Part shown: piece by piece, positions 52,736-64,000 of the stretch
How the letters are laid out: each line of letters starts with the position of its first letter
Position numbering within the stretch: position 1 is the first letter of the stretch
DNA from: Lactarius indigo
Taxonomy: Eukaryota > Basidiomycota > Agaricomycetes > Russulales > Russulaceae
Length of the DNA: 64,000 bases
Assembly: GCA_025766275.1 (NCBI GenBank)
Contig: JAFKAC010000029.1
Coordinates: 675,838 to 739,837 of the forward strand
Direction: 5' to 3'
Program-made: the position numbers and the translations under genes
Notes under the pieces: model-generated
What the model was told of the DNA's origin: nothing
Seen by the model: the letters and a program-made list of their open reading frames with translations, nothing else
Database searches by the model: none

Positions 52736-55700
52736 CCCCCCCTATGTCTCACATCCCTTTAATTTTCTTGATGCAGTAACTCCCAATTTTGGTTAACTCT
52801 GTGAATCGTCTCATCCTGTTTAGTGACTCTTCATTCTGTTATCGTAAACCTTAATCAACGGGTGCAGTAAAACGTACGCCCTATCTTCTTGTGGTGTGAT
52901 TTTGTCCAAGTCTTCACTCTTTGGATCTCTTACTTTACGGCCATCGTGTAAAGGTCTCAATCGAATTTCATTCCAATCACGCATTCACACCGTTCCCCTC
53001 CTGTGTCCCAGACCCTAGGCCTCAGGTGCCCCACTAGCGAAGCGACATCGTGACGGCACCCTGGCCAATCGGCTGCGTGCACTTTTCTCTCAAGCCTCGA
53101 CTCGATCGGGCGGATCCAGGCGAGTACCTTTCCCAGATTCGACAGCCTAACCACCTCCCCGAGTTGGGTCGCGTCTGTGGCCACAGTACTGTCACGCTCC
53201 ACGGGTTAGATTTACGCCGTATCAAGCCGCAACCGACGTTCGCACAGACCATGGAGCACACGTCTCCACAATAAAACAGACGCCAGGGCGAGTATTGTTC
53301 GGTTCAGAATGCGGACTGAAGGCTGTCTACGCCGTCTGATGGACGTGCACCCTGGTCATATCACCAGGCCTTCCAGGGCGCGGGGCTTGTCTCTACTCGG
53401 AACTATCTGAGATCCTCTTCAGGTGAACCCCATCTGCACGCAGCGGCGTTTACACAGGGTGGCCGCGTTGCGCAGGTACACCAGATTGGGCGCTGAGCAA
53501 ACAACCCTCCGACTCTGTTACGAACGAATGAGGGTCCGGGCTAGGGATCAGCCCAACTTTCCGCACCCACTGGGCACTAGTCGTCAAAGTGCCCCCATAT
53601 GGGAGGTCCGCAGCAGGTACCACGGTATTCTCGGACAATTCGAGATTATCTTGACTACGTTGACTTGACCCCTGCCGGAATATTTGTGTTCCGAAATCCT
53701 GCTCTTCGCCAGAGAGGCATAGGAGGTACTCTACCACCAAGCTGTCCCCGACAACAACACCTGGAGACCCACTCGAGCGGTACAGAAATATCCTGTAGGA
53801 CAAAATCGGGGGCCGTGGATCTGAGACGGAGAACCTGGGCGTCTTCAAAGCTCCGGTGGCACACAAACGTACTACTCTTATGTACAGATCACTAAATCAC
53901 CTACACAAAAGTCGCCCGGGCGTCCCCAGCCCTTTACCCACTCGCACGGGCCCACGATTACTACTATGTAATCCTTATATCTCGAACCCCACACCGCGGC
54001 GCTGGCGGTCCAACCACCCCTTTCACAAATTAGACGCGTAATGTATGCCGTACTGCCGTAAGTTGTTTTTGAACTCGTCGGTTTATAATTATGCCGCTGA
54101 GTCACCTGAGTCACATACAATCAGCCTGGCTTAATGTGTCTTGCAGGGTCATTCAGAGCGAGAATTCCAGGAACACTCGATATCAGCAATACAGTCGAAT
54201 CTGCCTCGACTCGCCGCTTGATCGCCATCTGCACTTTTAGCTACACGAACCTTTGGATCTGTCACGGATACGGTTGATCTGGCCAGACATTCCTAGTACG
54301 ACCCACGTGAAGAATAATACTAATTGGTACGCCTGGGCAGTCACTGGGCCGTCATTACTCTCCAGCTAACCACAAATGTCCGGGATGTGCTTACCTGTAA
54401 ACTGGTTACGTGCTTGCATGGGTAGCCACTTAATCGCTTCTGGCTTGAAAACGTTGTGCCTTTGCCAATCACCCTGAAAGACGTCACGAAACACGCCGTA
54501 GCCCATCATGTCTTCCCGGCGCTCGATCACATCATCTGCAATGTACCCCAGATTTCAGCAGAGGACGTAAAAGTGCGTTGGGTTATCTCACTTGCACCAT
54601 CGATATGCGATGGGCACTCATTCCATTGAACACTGGAGGGGCAGGCGCGGGAAAAAATTCGCGTAACTAAACGGGTCACTGAGACTCTTCCATCCAGAAT
54701 TTCCTCACTTCGTTAGTCTTACGATTCGACAGCTTCGAAAACGTTAGGACTCAAGCTTGAGCGCGCAAGAACTTGCACACTTATCTAACACTAGGGATGT
54801 GTTCCATGCGTGAACAACTCACTTGAGTGCACACACCACGACGCACAGCGCAAGAACTGACCAAGGAAATGACTCAACACGCCCGGGAAGCCGGAAGAGA
54901 AGCGAAAATGCAAACTACGTGGACACAGCCGGTACGCGTGGGAAAGCGCTCTAATCTACCATTGGCATGTCTGGATTTCCATCAGTAATCTCAACGGGCC
55001 ATGTTTGCACCCTCTCGGCTTTACCACCAGCGACATCCCCAATGGTGTGGTGCCTGTTCGCTATGATCATCCCCGGTTCTGGCTTCGCAATTTGAGAAAC
55101 TACTTACAATAGACCGGAACAGCTATCTTTGTACGTTCATTGAACCGCAAGTGCGGTACTATACGCTTGGCATACATCAACCTCTGGTCCCATCTTCATT
55201 GCAACTTCCAGGAATATCATTTCGCGCACTGGTTGCACGCGTCTTATAGTCGGAATGCAAGTTCGGAGCAGCTACTGGTAATCCTTGCCTCTTCATCTAT
55301 CAGGCTATGAGTGCATGGGGAATATGAGACTTAGTTCGGTACGGATTTTCAGCAATGTACTGTACGTACACGAAGCGAGTATCTCGGAGATGAAATAACC
55401 GAGGAACGACGATCTGTCAAAAGTTGCGAGCAATTAATTGAGAGGCCACGCAGAAGAACGCAGGGTGACGATGGGGTGGGAAAGACGGATCTTCGAAAGC
55501 AGCGTGACAGAAGACTCGGAAGTGCTTGGGAGTGTTTGGACAACTCAGACGAGATGCATATGGTTGCAACATAACTTGACTGCTTTTCTCAGGTCAAACT
55601 ATGAGCGCTATGAGCTCTTGGGAACTATGGCCTGTGAAATAAGCAGTACCGAACCTGTTTCAACAACGCAGTGGCGGAGTGTATTAACTAGGCAAGTTTC

Positions 55701-58700
55701 AGGCTTTCAGACTTGTTCCAAAACCCGGACCGCGCACCCGGACCACGCTCTACGGACAACCGGGCCGGGGAAGAGTTTATCGTCGCCTTGGACAGTGACC
55801 ACGGCGACAATTCCTCGGAATTCGTAATGAGCTTCAACTTAGGTTTTACAATCTAACTATAAGGTACATATTATCTCACATATGGTCTCCACTCACATCG
55901 TCCATCTCTCCTGAATGAGACACCTTCATCCGGTTTGATCCAGTGTCTACAATTTTTTTTGGCTCTTCGCGGAGGCAACTATCAGCTGGAAGGGAGTGTG
56001 CATACCGAGGGGTCAAGGAGGAACTATCGAAACTTCTTCAGGTCTCAAAGACTCCACCGCCGTGCTCACTCTCAGTATTGACGACGTCAGCGGGTTCGTA
56101 CCCTGCTTCACATTTTCGCGTGCCTCTAACTTGATGAGTCTTTAGGGTTTCGTGGAACAGCACGAGAACGAACGTGAATGTGGTAAAGCCATTACCGACT
56201 TTTTCAATTCATCTGGTTTACTGTGCTCGGATGTCTTCTACTAGTATTCGACCCAGCTGAACGAGAACACCAGGACTGACACCACCATAGTGGAAAACAC
56301 TCGGTCCTTAGAATTAAGCGATTATATCTGTGGCGGGCCACACGATGCCAAGCTTGGGACAGGAAGAGGGGTGGGAGGCCATCGGAATCAGCACTATTGG
56401 CACCCAGCATGCGAAAGCTGCTTGACATAACGCTCCCGCTACCCGCCGTTCATCGGCCTCATCACCGCGTATTGCCCTTGTGTTTGTCACATGTTCGGGC
56501 GTTCGAGCTCAGATCGGTTTTTGACTCATAGCACGGTTCCAGAGTTCTGCAAAGCACCGGGGGTCATTCTAGAAGTATATCCATTTTCCCAACGATATGG
56601 AACCATTGTCGTAACTCACATGTAGGCGTGGAACACCTCGCGCGGGTAATGCGCCTGGCACCTCCATCGATTGTAAGACCCGCAGAAAAGGGATAGCAAA
56701 CGCCCCAGCCCACATTTTTCTCCGCTACTCGTTGCAGAAGGTGTGGCTCCCGTTGTCTGCTTCCTTGTTAGACGTAATGTTTCGTGCACAGAGTTTTGTT
56801 CCGCTGATGAAATCAGTGAACGAGTTCACCGAATGCGGACATCTTCGCTTTTGAGCCAGCCTTCGGATCATCTAGGTGAACGTGCGTTCCCCATCTTTTT
56901 GCCGCTACGGTCTACCCAGGACTGGTGCCATTGACACAAGATTTGGTAATTGTTTGGGATCCAACCTGCCCGTGACGTTTTGAAGGTTCATTTCGGGAGC
57001 GTGAAACTATCAGCTATTGAATAATGCGATTCCGTATCGGGGTATGTCATCGCGTAAGACTAAGCAATGAGAAAAATGTACCAACAATGCGGGCGGTTCC
57101 AGATAATGGAAGAGCGGACGAAGCCAACACCACATGCTGCACGCCTGTCCTGGCCTGTCACTCCGCTCTGCATCCGCAGTAGGTTCTCGCGAACATACCA
57201 CGACCCACAAGGATGAATGGTATTGTTCTATAGGTGATATACAAGGGCGAGCCTTATTTCCATCATGTGAGCTCATGTGTGTTTCCGCAACTCAACACTG
57301 AGCTCAATTTGTGGCGTTGTGAGTTGCGGCGTAACAAACGACAAAGTAACGACTCGGAGCGCCTGCTACTACAGTGTTGGCACCATATTAACACGCTGCG
57401 CACTCAAGCCAGATGGGAATTTGTCACTGCTGGCGAGTGACACCAGACAATGTCATTCCTTTTGTACCGCATTCGGATAACCTGCCGTGACTGAATTAGA
57501 TGATTGGGTGTTCCCACAGTAGGACCGTCTGCAGAATTCGGCGCTTAAAGCTGGGCGCGAGCCTTGTGCCGACACGGAGTAGCCCAGCTTTTCATAGATG
57601 ACCCGCTAGGGGATTGCTTTGGAAAAATGCTCAACATTAACAAGAGGGAATCCTACTCGCTGGGTTTAAAATTACGCTCCGCCTCCGCGAGAAGGTAACA
57701 GCGATAAACACCGGAGCAGAGCAGAAACGAGAGTTTGTCTGTCACCGCCGTATCCGCATTCTGGCCTATACAGGCACACGGAGATCGTTCGGATTGGGAC
57801 ACCCGGGAACACATCTCGTTCCCCAACTGATAATGGCCGTGCGTCACTCGCACCGCAAAACCCAGCGTGTCCTTCCATTGCCATACTTGTACGCCGTCTG
57901 GACGTCTCTGGCGTCCACAGGGGTAATCCCCACGCCAGGAAGCCAGTCCGAATCGTTGATGCCACCAAATCAAGATTGTCCCACACTATTTATTGAACGT
58001 GCGGCGCACCACACACGATAATATCCCGAAGCGGCGTGGTGGGGCGCGGCAGCAGGATACAGCAATACCGATCCAGATTCACCGGCACAGATTGGCTTCC
58101 GTTCTTACAGACGAAATCTGAAAAAGTAAGCGTGTCTGGACTCGGGCTAGACTAGGTTTCCCAGAAGTGCTTTTCCCATGCTTCGGAAAGAGGGGACATG
58201 GCAGGTATGACACGAATAGAGTTTGCTGTAATCTGGGGACGTTACTAGACCCCTCATCTCTGCTGCTCTTACCCGAACAAGCGGACGCAATGGCGAGACG
58301 GCCGGTCGTCACACCGCAATCTGCTTGAAACGTGTGTTCGCCGTCGGACTCTCAGAGTTTTCTCATCACCTTGGGCACGGCCCGTATTACAGGGAGCAGG
58401 AATCAACGTGATGACAGCGCTTCCCAGACCCTGAGGCATGGGCGCCTGGGCGCCTCGGAACTCACGTACTTGAATGTCGCCACCCCATAGGTCGCCCCCG
58501 TCCGGTACCGCCGAATCTTTCCGTCCTCACACCGCTCTTACATAACTACTCTCGATTATCAAAAGTCAGATTTCCTGGTGCAACTCTCCATAAGTAACAT
58601 GGCGATATTCAAATCACCTCGCGGAGTACATTTTTTTCGGCTACGAACGAGGGAAAAGGGAATTGCTTCGACATTAGCCCCCCATGGTAACATTGGTGAT

Positions 58701-58831
58701 TCAAGGGACTGCTCCAGAACAGCGTCATGCGTCTGGGTAGAATGCACAAAGAGCACCCGGGTAATAGACCCTTAAAAAGGGACCAACACGGCCTTTTGTT
58801 TGGAACCTCCTGTACTATCTTACTTTCGACT
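52736..58831. other. Six-kilobase region without recognisable genes
   Basis: All frames are short, overlap in several phases and match no family I know. The longest is the 139-codon minus frame at 53450-53866; a 130-codon plus frame lies at 55438-55827. No terminal repeats or transposase remnants were seen. It directly precedes the WOPR regulator and may be its extended control region or carry non-coding RNAs. Confidence 0.45.
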
Positions 58832-60313
58832 ATGGATTCGCCAGCAGGACGTCGCCCTTCCCAGGCCACCCCTGACGTTCAGCACTTTATAGGCTTCGTG
58901 GAAACAACCACTGATGCCCTCCGCCTCATCATGGCCGCACGCCAGGGTATCATCCCGCGTATTACCCGGCGGCTAAACGACTCTGAGCGTAGGTCCATGA
59001 TAAGGAGTGGCGCCGTATTCGTCTTCTGTGTCGAGGAGAGCGGAATTAGGCGTTGGACAGAGGGTCTCTCTTGGTCGCCATCGCGGATTGTAGGCAATTT
59101 CCTGGTATGTCGTTGGTTTCTTTGCGCAGCTGCGGAGACGCCTCACAGCGCCTCCCGCCTCCCCTTTAGATGTACCGCGAGGTCGGAGAGCGAAACTCAA
59201 ACAGGGGAGCTGACACTGCGTTGCTTCCCCCTGGAACTTCGACATTTCGTGTCGCACCACCACCGAGCACTCCCGCCAACTCGTACTATCATGGAAGATC
59301 GGATTCTAGTGGTCTTAGAGACCCTAGCGGGGCATCGCGGCCGAGCGGTCTCATAAAGAAGGCAATGAGTCTCCAATCAACCCGATAAGCACGCGTGCGC
59401 TGACCCACTGGTCCTGGTACCAGTAGACCATCACAGTAAAGGTGTCCGGCACGGACCACCACCTCGTTTCGTATTATCGAGAGGACGATATCGCACGCGG
59501 CCTCCTGCAGCGCCCTACAAGTCGGCCCGATATCATGCGCCTCACTATCCCGCCCGAGATGGTACGCGCAACAAACTTCCGACATCCGCCCCACGTAGAA
59601 ATTGGTTCTGACGGGAATGCACATATGTAAGAAACTTTCGCGCCTGATAAAATGTGGAAGGGTGACGTTGTATACGTGCCGTCTCCAGATACGATGCCGA
59701 AGAGGCCGATTCATCAAGGCGCCAGTACGATCGGGCGTTGTTACCTTCCGCCCCCAATCGAGCAGTGTCTTCTCCAGATCATGCGCCCTCCGCGTACCCC
59801 ATTCATCAGAGTGATACCGCCCCAACAAGGTTACCCTCGTTTCCAACGAATAACTTTGCCCTAGGACGCCCCCTAGGACCTCATTTCTCCCAGGTGCAGC
59901 ACGCAGATCCGGCGCGGACGCGCGCCCATTACTCGTGGTCGCCCCCTGCCACGCCTGTTGACCCAAGCACGCCTTCGCAGAGCACTCGTTCATCGACACC
60001 ATGGTCTCCAACCTTCCATGACACGAATCCCAGTGCCACGGCCAATTCGTACTATTCACAGTCCCAGGCGCATCACTCGAGCGCCTCGCCAAACGTGAAC
60101 CAAAGAGAGCACTACTTTCCCCATCAGTACGCACGAACCGGCACACCTGGGTGGACGCCACGCACATCAAATTCTCCGGACATCGCAGATAGGCGAATCT
60201 CCACGACTCAGCCCCTGGGCCCCATAGCCCAGAATCAACCGCCTTACACAACTCCATACATAGATGAGCCTCGCAGAGGTGTGTACGACAGTACGACTAC
60301 CCGTGGAACGTAA
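58832..60313 (+). CDS. WOPR-domain regulator (Gti1/Pac2/Wor1 family)
   Basis: Four exons give 428 aa: 58832-59104, 59170-59368, 59437-59626 and 59689-60313; introns 62-68 nt. The first WOPR half has FIGFVETTTDALRLIMAARQ, then IIPRITRRLNDSERRSMIRS and the core ESGIRRWTEGLSWSPSRIVG, NFLMYREV. The second half has SGLIKK, then DHHLVSYYREDDIARG and FRHPPHVEIGSDGN. The linker between is Ser/Pro-rich. After the domain comes ~230 residues of Pro/Ser/Tyr/Thr-rich disordered sequence. WOPR proteins bind DNA in the nucleus and control morphological switching, spore or fruit-body development and virulence in other fungi. The join at 59368/59437 is slightly uncertain because it shortens the expected KKxxxVxV segment. 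Confidence 0.9.
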
Positions 60314-61164
60314 GGCACGGTACTATGAGGAGGGAGACCTTACCATACCGATCCGTGCTGGGAAGGAAGGACTTTTATCCATCAAGCAGTTGCATTAATT
60401 AATGACCGGAGCAGCGGTTTTAGGGGTTGTGTCTATTGCGTTTATGCGGACTGCAGCAGTTAACACGCGTACCGATCATGCAGGTCTGATGATCTCGCTA
60501 TATCATGTTGTACGATACGTCTCGCCTTCTCTCGCCGGGCTATGTGTCAAATGAACGAATTACGTCGGAGGCTCATAGTTCAGGTTCTTTGAGATACCAA
60601 ACGCCGGCTCGGTGACACTACTGAAGTACATAGATACGCGTCGCAGTATAGGCCCCTGTAAGACAGGCGGTCATCATCAGTGCATCAACAGCGAACTGTT
60701 GCATAAGTTCGGAGTTTCTCTTATCGGTTCGTTTTATAATATGGCGCCATGGTGGTTAATGGCGGCACAGCTCCTCACTTGGTGATCCAAGAGCACCGCC
60801 TCTAGGATCGATAGCCTTGACACAATGAAAACACATCCCCCCTCCCCCCCTTTCTTTTTTTTTTGCCCAACGCTGCACACGAATGGAACGACGACCCTCG
60901 GAGACGCTGGCTGAAGCGACGACACTAACAGTGGATATTTTTTATTGCTCGATTTAGGACAACGTAGCTCTGACGCCGAGCACAGCGCAGAGGTGGGTCA
61001 ACAGAACCGAGTCGGGCCAACATTGCTCCTTGGTTTACCGTCCAGAAGTACAACCCCCTCGACGTGCATACGCGGCGGTCGGTCGCTACCGGACCGCTCC
61101 GCAACCGACTCGTACGCAGCGGGGCACGGATGACCCGGCGCTGATCGGATACACCAGTAACCGT
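60314..61164. other. Convergent intergenic region
   Basis: This lies between the stops of the WOPR gene (plus) and the Tfb2-like gene (minus). It includes a poly-T/C tract near 60838-60863. No gene was recognised. Confidence 0.45.
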
Positions 61165-63347
61165 CTACCCCCCTCCGCCTGTACGCCGTTCGATGAAGCC
61201 TCGAATATTCGCATGGCCCTCGACGCTTCCAAAGAAGCAGCGTTTTGTAGTGTTCTCCCACAGCACGACGTCCAGTTGCCGCGCGTAGTTGAGCACGTAT
61301 TCGTAGTCGGCTTGGGATGCAAACGCCGTGTATAGAAAGCCTGTAACGGTGCGGATGATGAGGCGAGTAGATTAGCCGATATAAAGGATCACAAAGGGGA
61401 AAAGGAATCGCCTAGCGTACCTTCCTGCGCCTTGATGCGGTTGCGCTCCAGCTCCCATAGCCGGATCTGGTCTTGCACTGTCACAGGGAGCAGAGGCTTC
61501 TGTGGGACGCAAACAACTAATTAGAAGAGGATGTTTACTAGGTGCAAGCGACGTACGTTCTTACGCATTTGCGGGTGCGCATAGGTAGTGAGGTAACTGA
61601 TGATCTGACAACGGAACGGTCTTAAGTATCCACATACAGCCACACTTTAATCCGTTCATTAGACGGACACAAGGTGGCTAGAATATCGGCATCAAAGGAG
61701 GCAGCGCCACCGCAAGAAAAATGTTAGAAGAGAAGGAGGCCGACCCTTACCTGATCCGCTGTGATGCCGTTTAGAAGTGCTTTTCGTACGCTCTCGCGGG
61801 TGATCGCACCCACTACAAGGTTTGGGAAGCGCGATTTCACTGACACAAACAGATTCAGGACCGCAGTCTGGAGTGGGTTGTCTACCCGCCGAGGTCAGGG
61901 AATGGGCGCAGGGCATTAAAACGCAGGGCAAGCAACGCATACCGGTGTACGCATACAAGCGGTAGTTTGTTTCGAGCACAATGAACCCCTGCTCCTGCGC
62001 ACCACCCGCATTGGTAGCGGTTGGCAAAGGCGGCAGAGAAGATGTAAGCGTCGTAGCAAGGCGAGTCGGATTGAAACGACGAGACGATGCCTAGGGAATC
62101 GGTGTCAGCACTTTAGAATATCACGTTGATCGGCCGCTTCGCCTTGCGTTGCCAAATCAGTCCGTAGTCGCGCAAGTCCTCGAGCATCGCCCGCTGCGTA
62201 TCGCTAAGGTTCTCCGTTGAATATTCCTAGGGGTACGGCCGATCAACGTTCCGAGTCGGAGCGGGGCCTAAAAATTCCTCACTCGCCGAGCTCCATCGTC
62301 GATAACATGAATAAGAAGCTGAGTACTTCCACAAGATCCATTTGCCTTTCCTGGTTTTGGGAGCCCAAAGTAGGTGAGAAGCGACAGAACGCAATCAGAA
62401 CACTGCTCGCACCTCGACCATTTGGAGATACTGCAGCAACAACTCCCAAAGCTGAGCATGGGGCGTGTGTAACAAAAATTGAAACCCAGAAGATGTGATC
62501 TGGAGTTGGCCCCTACAGCAGTTTTTCGTATCAGACACGTTCATCACGCTGGAGAACCAAACGCTCTGACTGGTTCATCGCCATGAGGCCGTTGCGCTGG
62601 AGGAGAAAAAGGACGCCTTGAGAAGGTTTATACAGGCATCTGACCAGTCCCAGAAGAAACCATATAATGCAGAATGGTCTAAAAAAGGTCAGTTACTGTA
62701 GGGACCGTGCCTGCTGTATATACCTCCCAGCGCTCAAGAGCGTACGCGTCTAACGCGTCAATAGATGGGGCAGGACGTTTATCGTCCGATTCCGCTGGAA
62801 CGCCAAAGCTGACGCTAGTCCCACTAGAGCGCGATGATTTGTGAGTGGACAGAGATAAGGGTAAGGTTGCTTGTATGTACCCGCCCGTGATGGCCTGTCG
62901 CATACTAGACTTGAATGCAGGGCTCAACCCAAGTTTGGTAGTGACATATTTGACAAAATGTGTAATCGTGTGAGTAAGTCGAGAGCATCATCGAAATGCC
63001 CTGACAGAGCGCGTAATTGCATGTAACCAAATGGAAAAGTGAATATGATCCCCACGTTTTCCTTCTTTTGTTACCAGGAAGACATAGTAGCAGTCGGAAT
63101 GGACGACTCAAGCCACAGAAGATTCATGACGAGTTGCCGTTCCACGGCTCCCAGAAGACTTACGGACGTATTAGAATACGCGCAAAAAGGTACATCGCAT
63201 TCGGGCATACCGAAATATGGGAAGACATGAGGAAGGACGTTGGTACAAGCGAGTGAGAGAGGTCTGTGACTGGGTCTGAAGAAATGGGAGAAGAGCGTGG
63301 AGACTACGTTCTTGTTGCTCCTCGGCCTTTCCAGTGGCACTAGGCAT
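61165..63347 (-). pseudogene. TFB2: TFIIH subunit Tfb2 (p52), frame-broken
   Basis: Recognisable Tfb2 blocks appear in order: TSLTRLYQRPSSCLPIFR (exon 63347-63211), VERQLVMNLLWLESSIPTAT (63158-63075), DDALDLLTRLHIL, LGLSPAFKSSMRQAITGG, ERWE then TILHYMVSSGTGQMP. Next come GVLFLLQRNGLMAM, ITSSGFQFLLHTPHAQLWEL, MDLVEVLSFLFMLSTMEL and AMLEDLRDYGLIWQRKAKRP. The C-terminal half is clean: 61943-, 61881-61751, 61604-61557, 61499-61421 and 61340-61165, with QGFIVLETNYRLYAYT and VTVQDQIRLWELERNRIKAQ. In the N-terminal half adjacent blocks lie in different frames with no GT-AG join that restores them (around 62985, 62925, 62630, 62530 and 62285). Tfb2 helps anchor the XPB helicase in TFIIH and is essential elsewhere. 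Confidence 0.72.
62123..62249. repeat. 14-bp inverted repeat around a Tfb2 exon
   Basis: ACGTTGATCGGCCG at 62123-62136 and its exact reverse complement at 62236-62249 flank about 99 bp that include the exon with LRDYGLIWQRK. One arm overlaps coding sequence and the other lies in the neighbouring intron. Exact pairing could fold the pre-mRNA. Confidence 0.75.
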
Positions 63348-63772
63348 CCTCCGCTTTGGACTGTTCGTCTTCGTCGGTAGCCTCGGAGTCTGAGGCGTTG
63401 AGGTCGTTGTCGACGTCGTTGCCACGAGATGACCCGACCCTGACGGATTTCGGAACGAGAATCCGAACGATTTTTTTTTAGAGTTCACGCGTTCAGTCGA
63501 GAATTCCAATTACGTTATACTACACTTTGTCGCACAAGAGTTTTATTTCACTACGATATACAATACTGCATTACGGGTGGAAGCCAGCAAGAGGTCAAGA
63601 ACCTAAAAAAAAAGATTTCGGGTTAGCAAACTGTCAAACCGACAAATAAATTTGCGCTGTTAAAGTCAGACATCCATTGGAAGGACTGCTGCCCTCATCG
63701 TGCCAACCCCCACCTGGCGCCCAGCGCACCAACCCGAAGGAAGGCGGTCCACGCTCCACTCAGCTAATGGGT
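63348..63772. other. Intergenic, nothing recognised
   Basis: This is the 5' side of the Tfb2-like gene and the 3' side of a possible gene at the right edge. An A-tract lies at about 63605-63613. Confidence 0.35.
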
Positions 63773-63953
63773 TCAGCGAGTAAGAGGGGAAATATAGACG
63801 TTCGGTATTGAGGGAGTGCTCCTTGCGAGAGGGCACTTGAGTGGAAACTGCGAATTTCGGCGTTGTTTCATCTCGGCAGCGCAAGAAATAACATCACATC
63901 TAGAGCAATTCTACTCACCAAATAGACGAAGTGAAGGACACTCAAGACGAGGC
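63773..63953 (-). CDS. Possible 3' end of a gene crossing the right edge
   Basis: A candidate exon 63953-63919 reads LVLSVLHFVYL (hydrophobic, membrane-like) between a CTCTCTAG acceptor and a GTGAGT donor. Splicing to 63847 gives about 24 more residues ending in TGA at 63773. The product cannot be identified. The rest of the gene would lie beyond 64000. This is a weak call based on splice signals only. Confidence 0.25.
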
Positions 63954-64000
63954 CTAGAGAGAGATGTCGCAAACAATTAGCACAGGGGTTCAACTCGGAA

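Noticed and set aside
56080..56110. GCGGGTTCGTACCCTGC, able to form a T-arm-like stem-loop
   Set aside because: The invariant A of the T-loop is absent and no acceptor stem or A box fits at tRNA spacing.
58079..58312. Short minus frames upstream of the WOPR gene
   Set aside because: Length and composition are what chance gives; no splice continuity.
1..64000. CRISPR arrays, bacterial operons, phage or virus genes
   Set aside because: The window is intron-rich fungal DNA; no regularly spaced repeats, bacterial-type operons or viral replication genes were seen.

Overview
This is a fungal nuclear segment, most likely from an agaricomycete (Basidiomycota). The evidence is the very dense intron pattern (mostly 45-60 nt, GT(R)NGT donors, YAG acceptors) and agaricomycete-typical families: DUF6535 membrane proteins, a DUF6729/AT-hook protein, a Goodbye/NLR fragment, and F-box and WOPR regulators. 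I resolved 86 introns by hand; 17 multi-exon genes keep one open frame after splicing. Exon joins come from reading frames and splice consensus, not from transcripts, and family names come from recognised motifs, not searches.

Layout. 0-11 kb: the 3' end of a DUF6535 gene, a low-complexity gene, a decayed Ser/Pro-rich gene, a CxxC-knuckle protein, GET4, an F-box protein, and a 637-bp TA-flanked MITE just after it. 12-24 kb: housekeeping block with TSC13 (enoyl reductase), gamma-tubulin (23 exons with microexons), a disordered Pro-rich protein, a DUF6729 protein with a His-Pro run and a Cys-rich tail, and a bHLH factor. 24.5-34.6 kb: a truncated homogentisate dioxygenase copy, an NLR relic, the intact 13-exon homogentisate dioxygenase, a divergently transcribed transketolase-like enzyme and a DUF4604 protein. 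35-43.6 kb: a lineage-specific cluster of C2H2 proteins built by tandem duplication of a two-gene module, with one copy decayed, plus a further C2H2 gene. 46-53 kb: a complete DUF6535 gene head-to-head with SDHAF3/SDH7, then cyanase and an unusual zinc-finger protein. 53-58.8 kb: a six-kilobase stretch with no recognisable gene, ending at a WOPR (Gti1/Pac2/Wor1-type) master regulator. 61-63.4 kb: a TFIIH Tfb2 gene that cannot be read without several single-base frame corrections. The window closes inside another minus-strand gene.

The genes do not form one pathway. The metabolic ones are tyrosine/phenylalanine catabolism (homogentisate dioxygenase), sugar-phosphate or related ThDP chemistry, cyanate detoxification, very-long-chain fatty acid elongation and complex II assembly. 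I saw no CRISPR, rRNA or convincing tRNA, and no clearly new multi-gene system. The most unusual items are the C2H2 module array, the broken Tfb2 locus, the gamma-tubulin microexons, the WOPR gene with its long empty upstream region, and a perfect 14-bp hairpin in an intergenic region.
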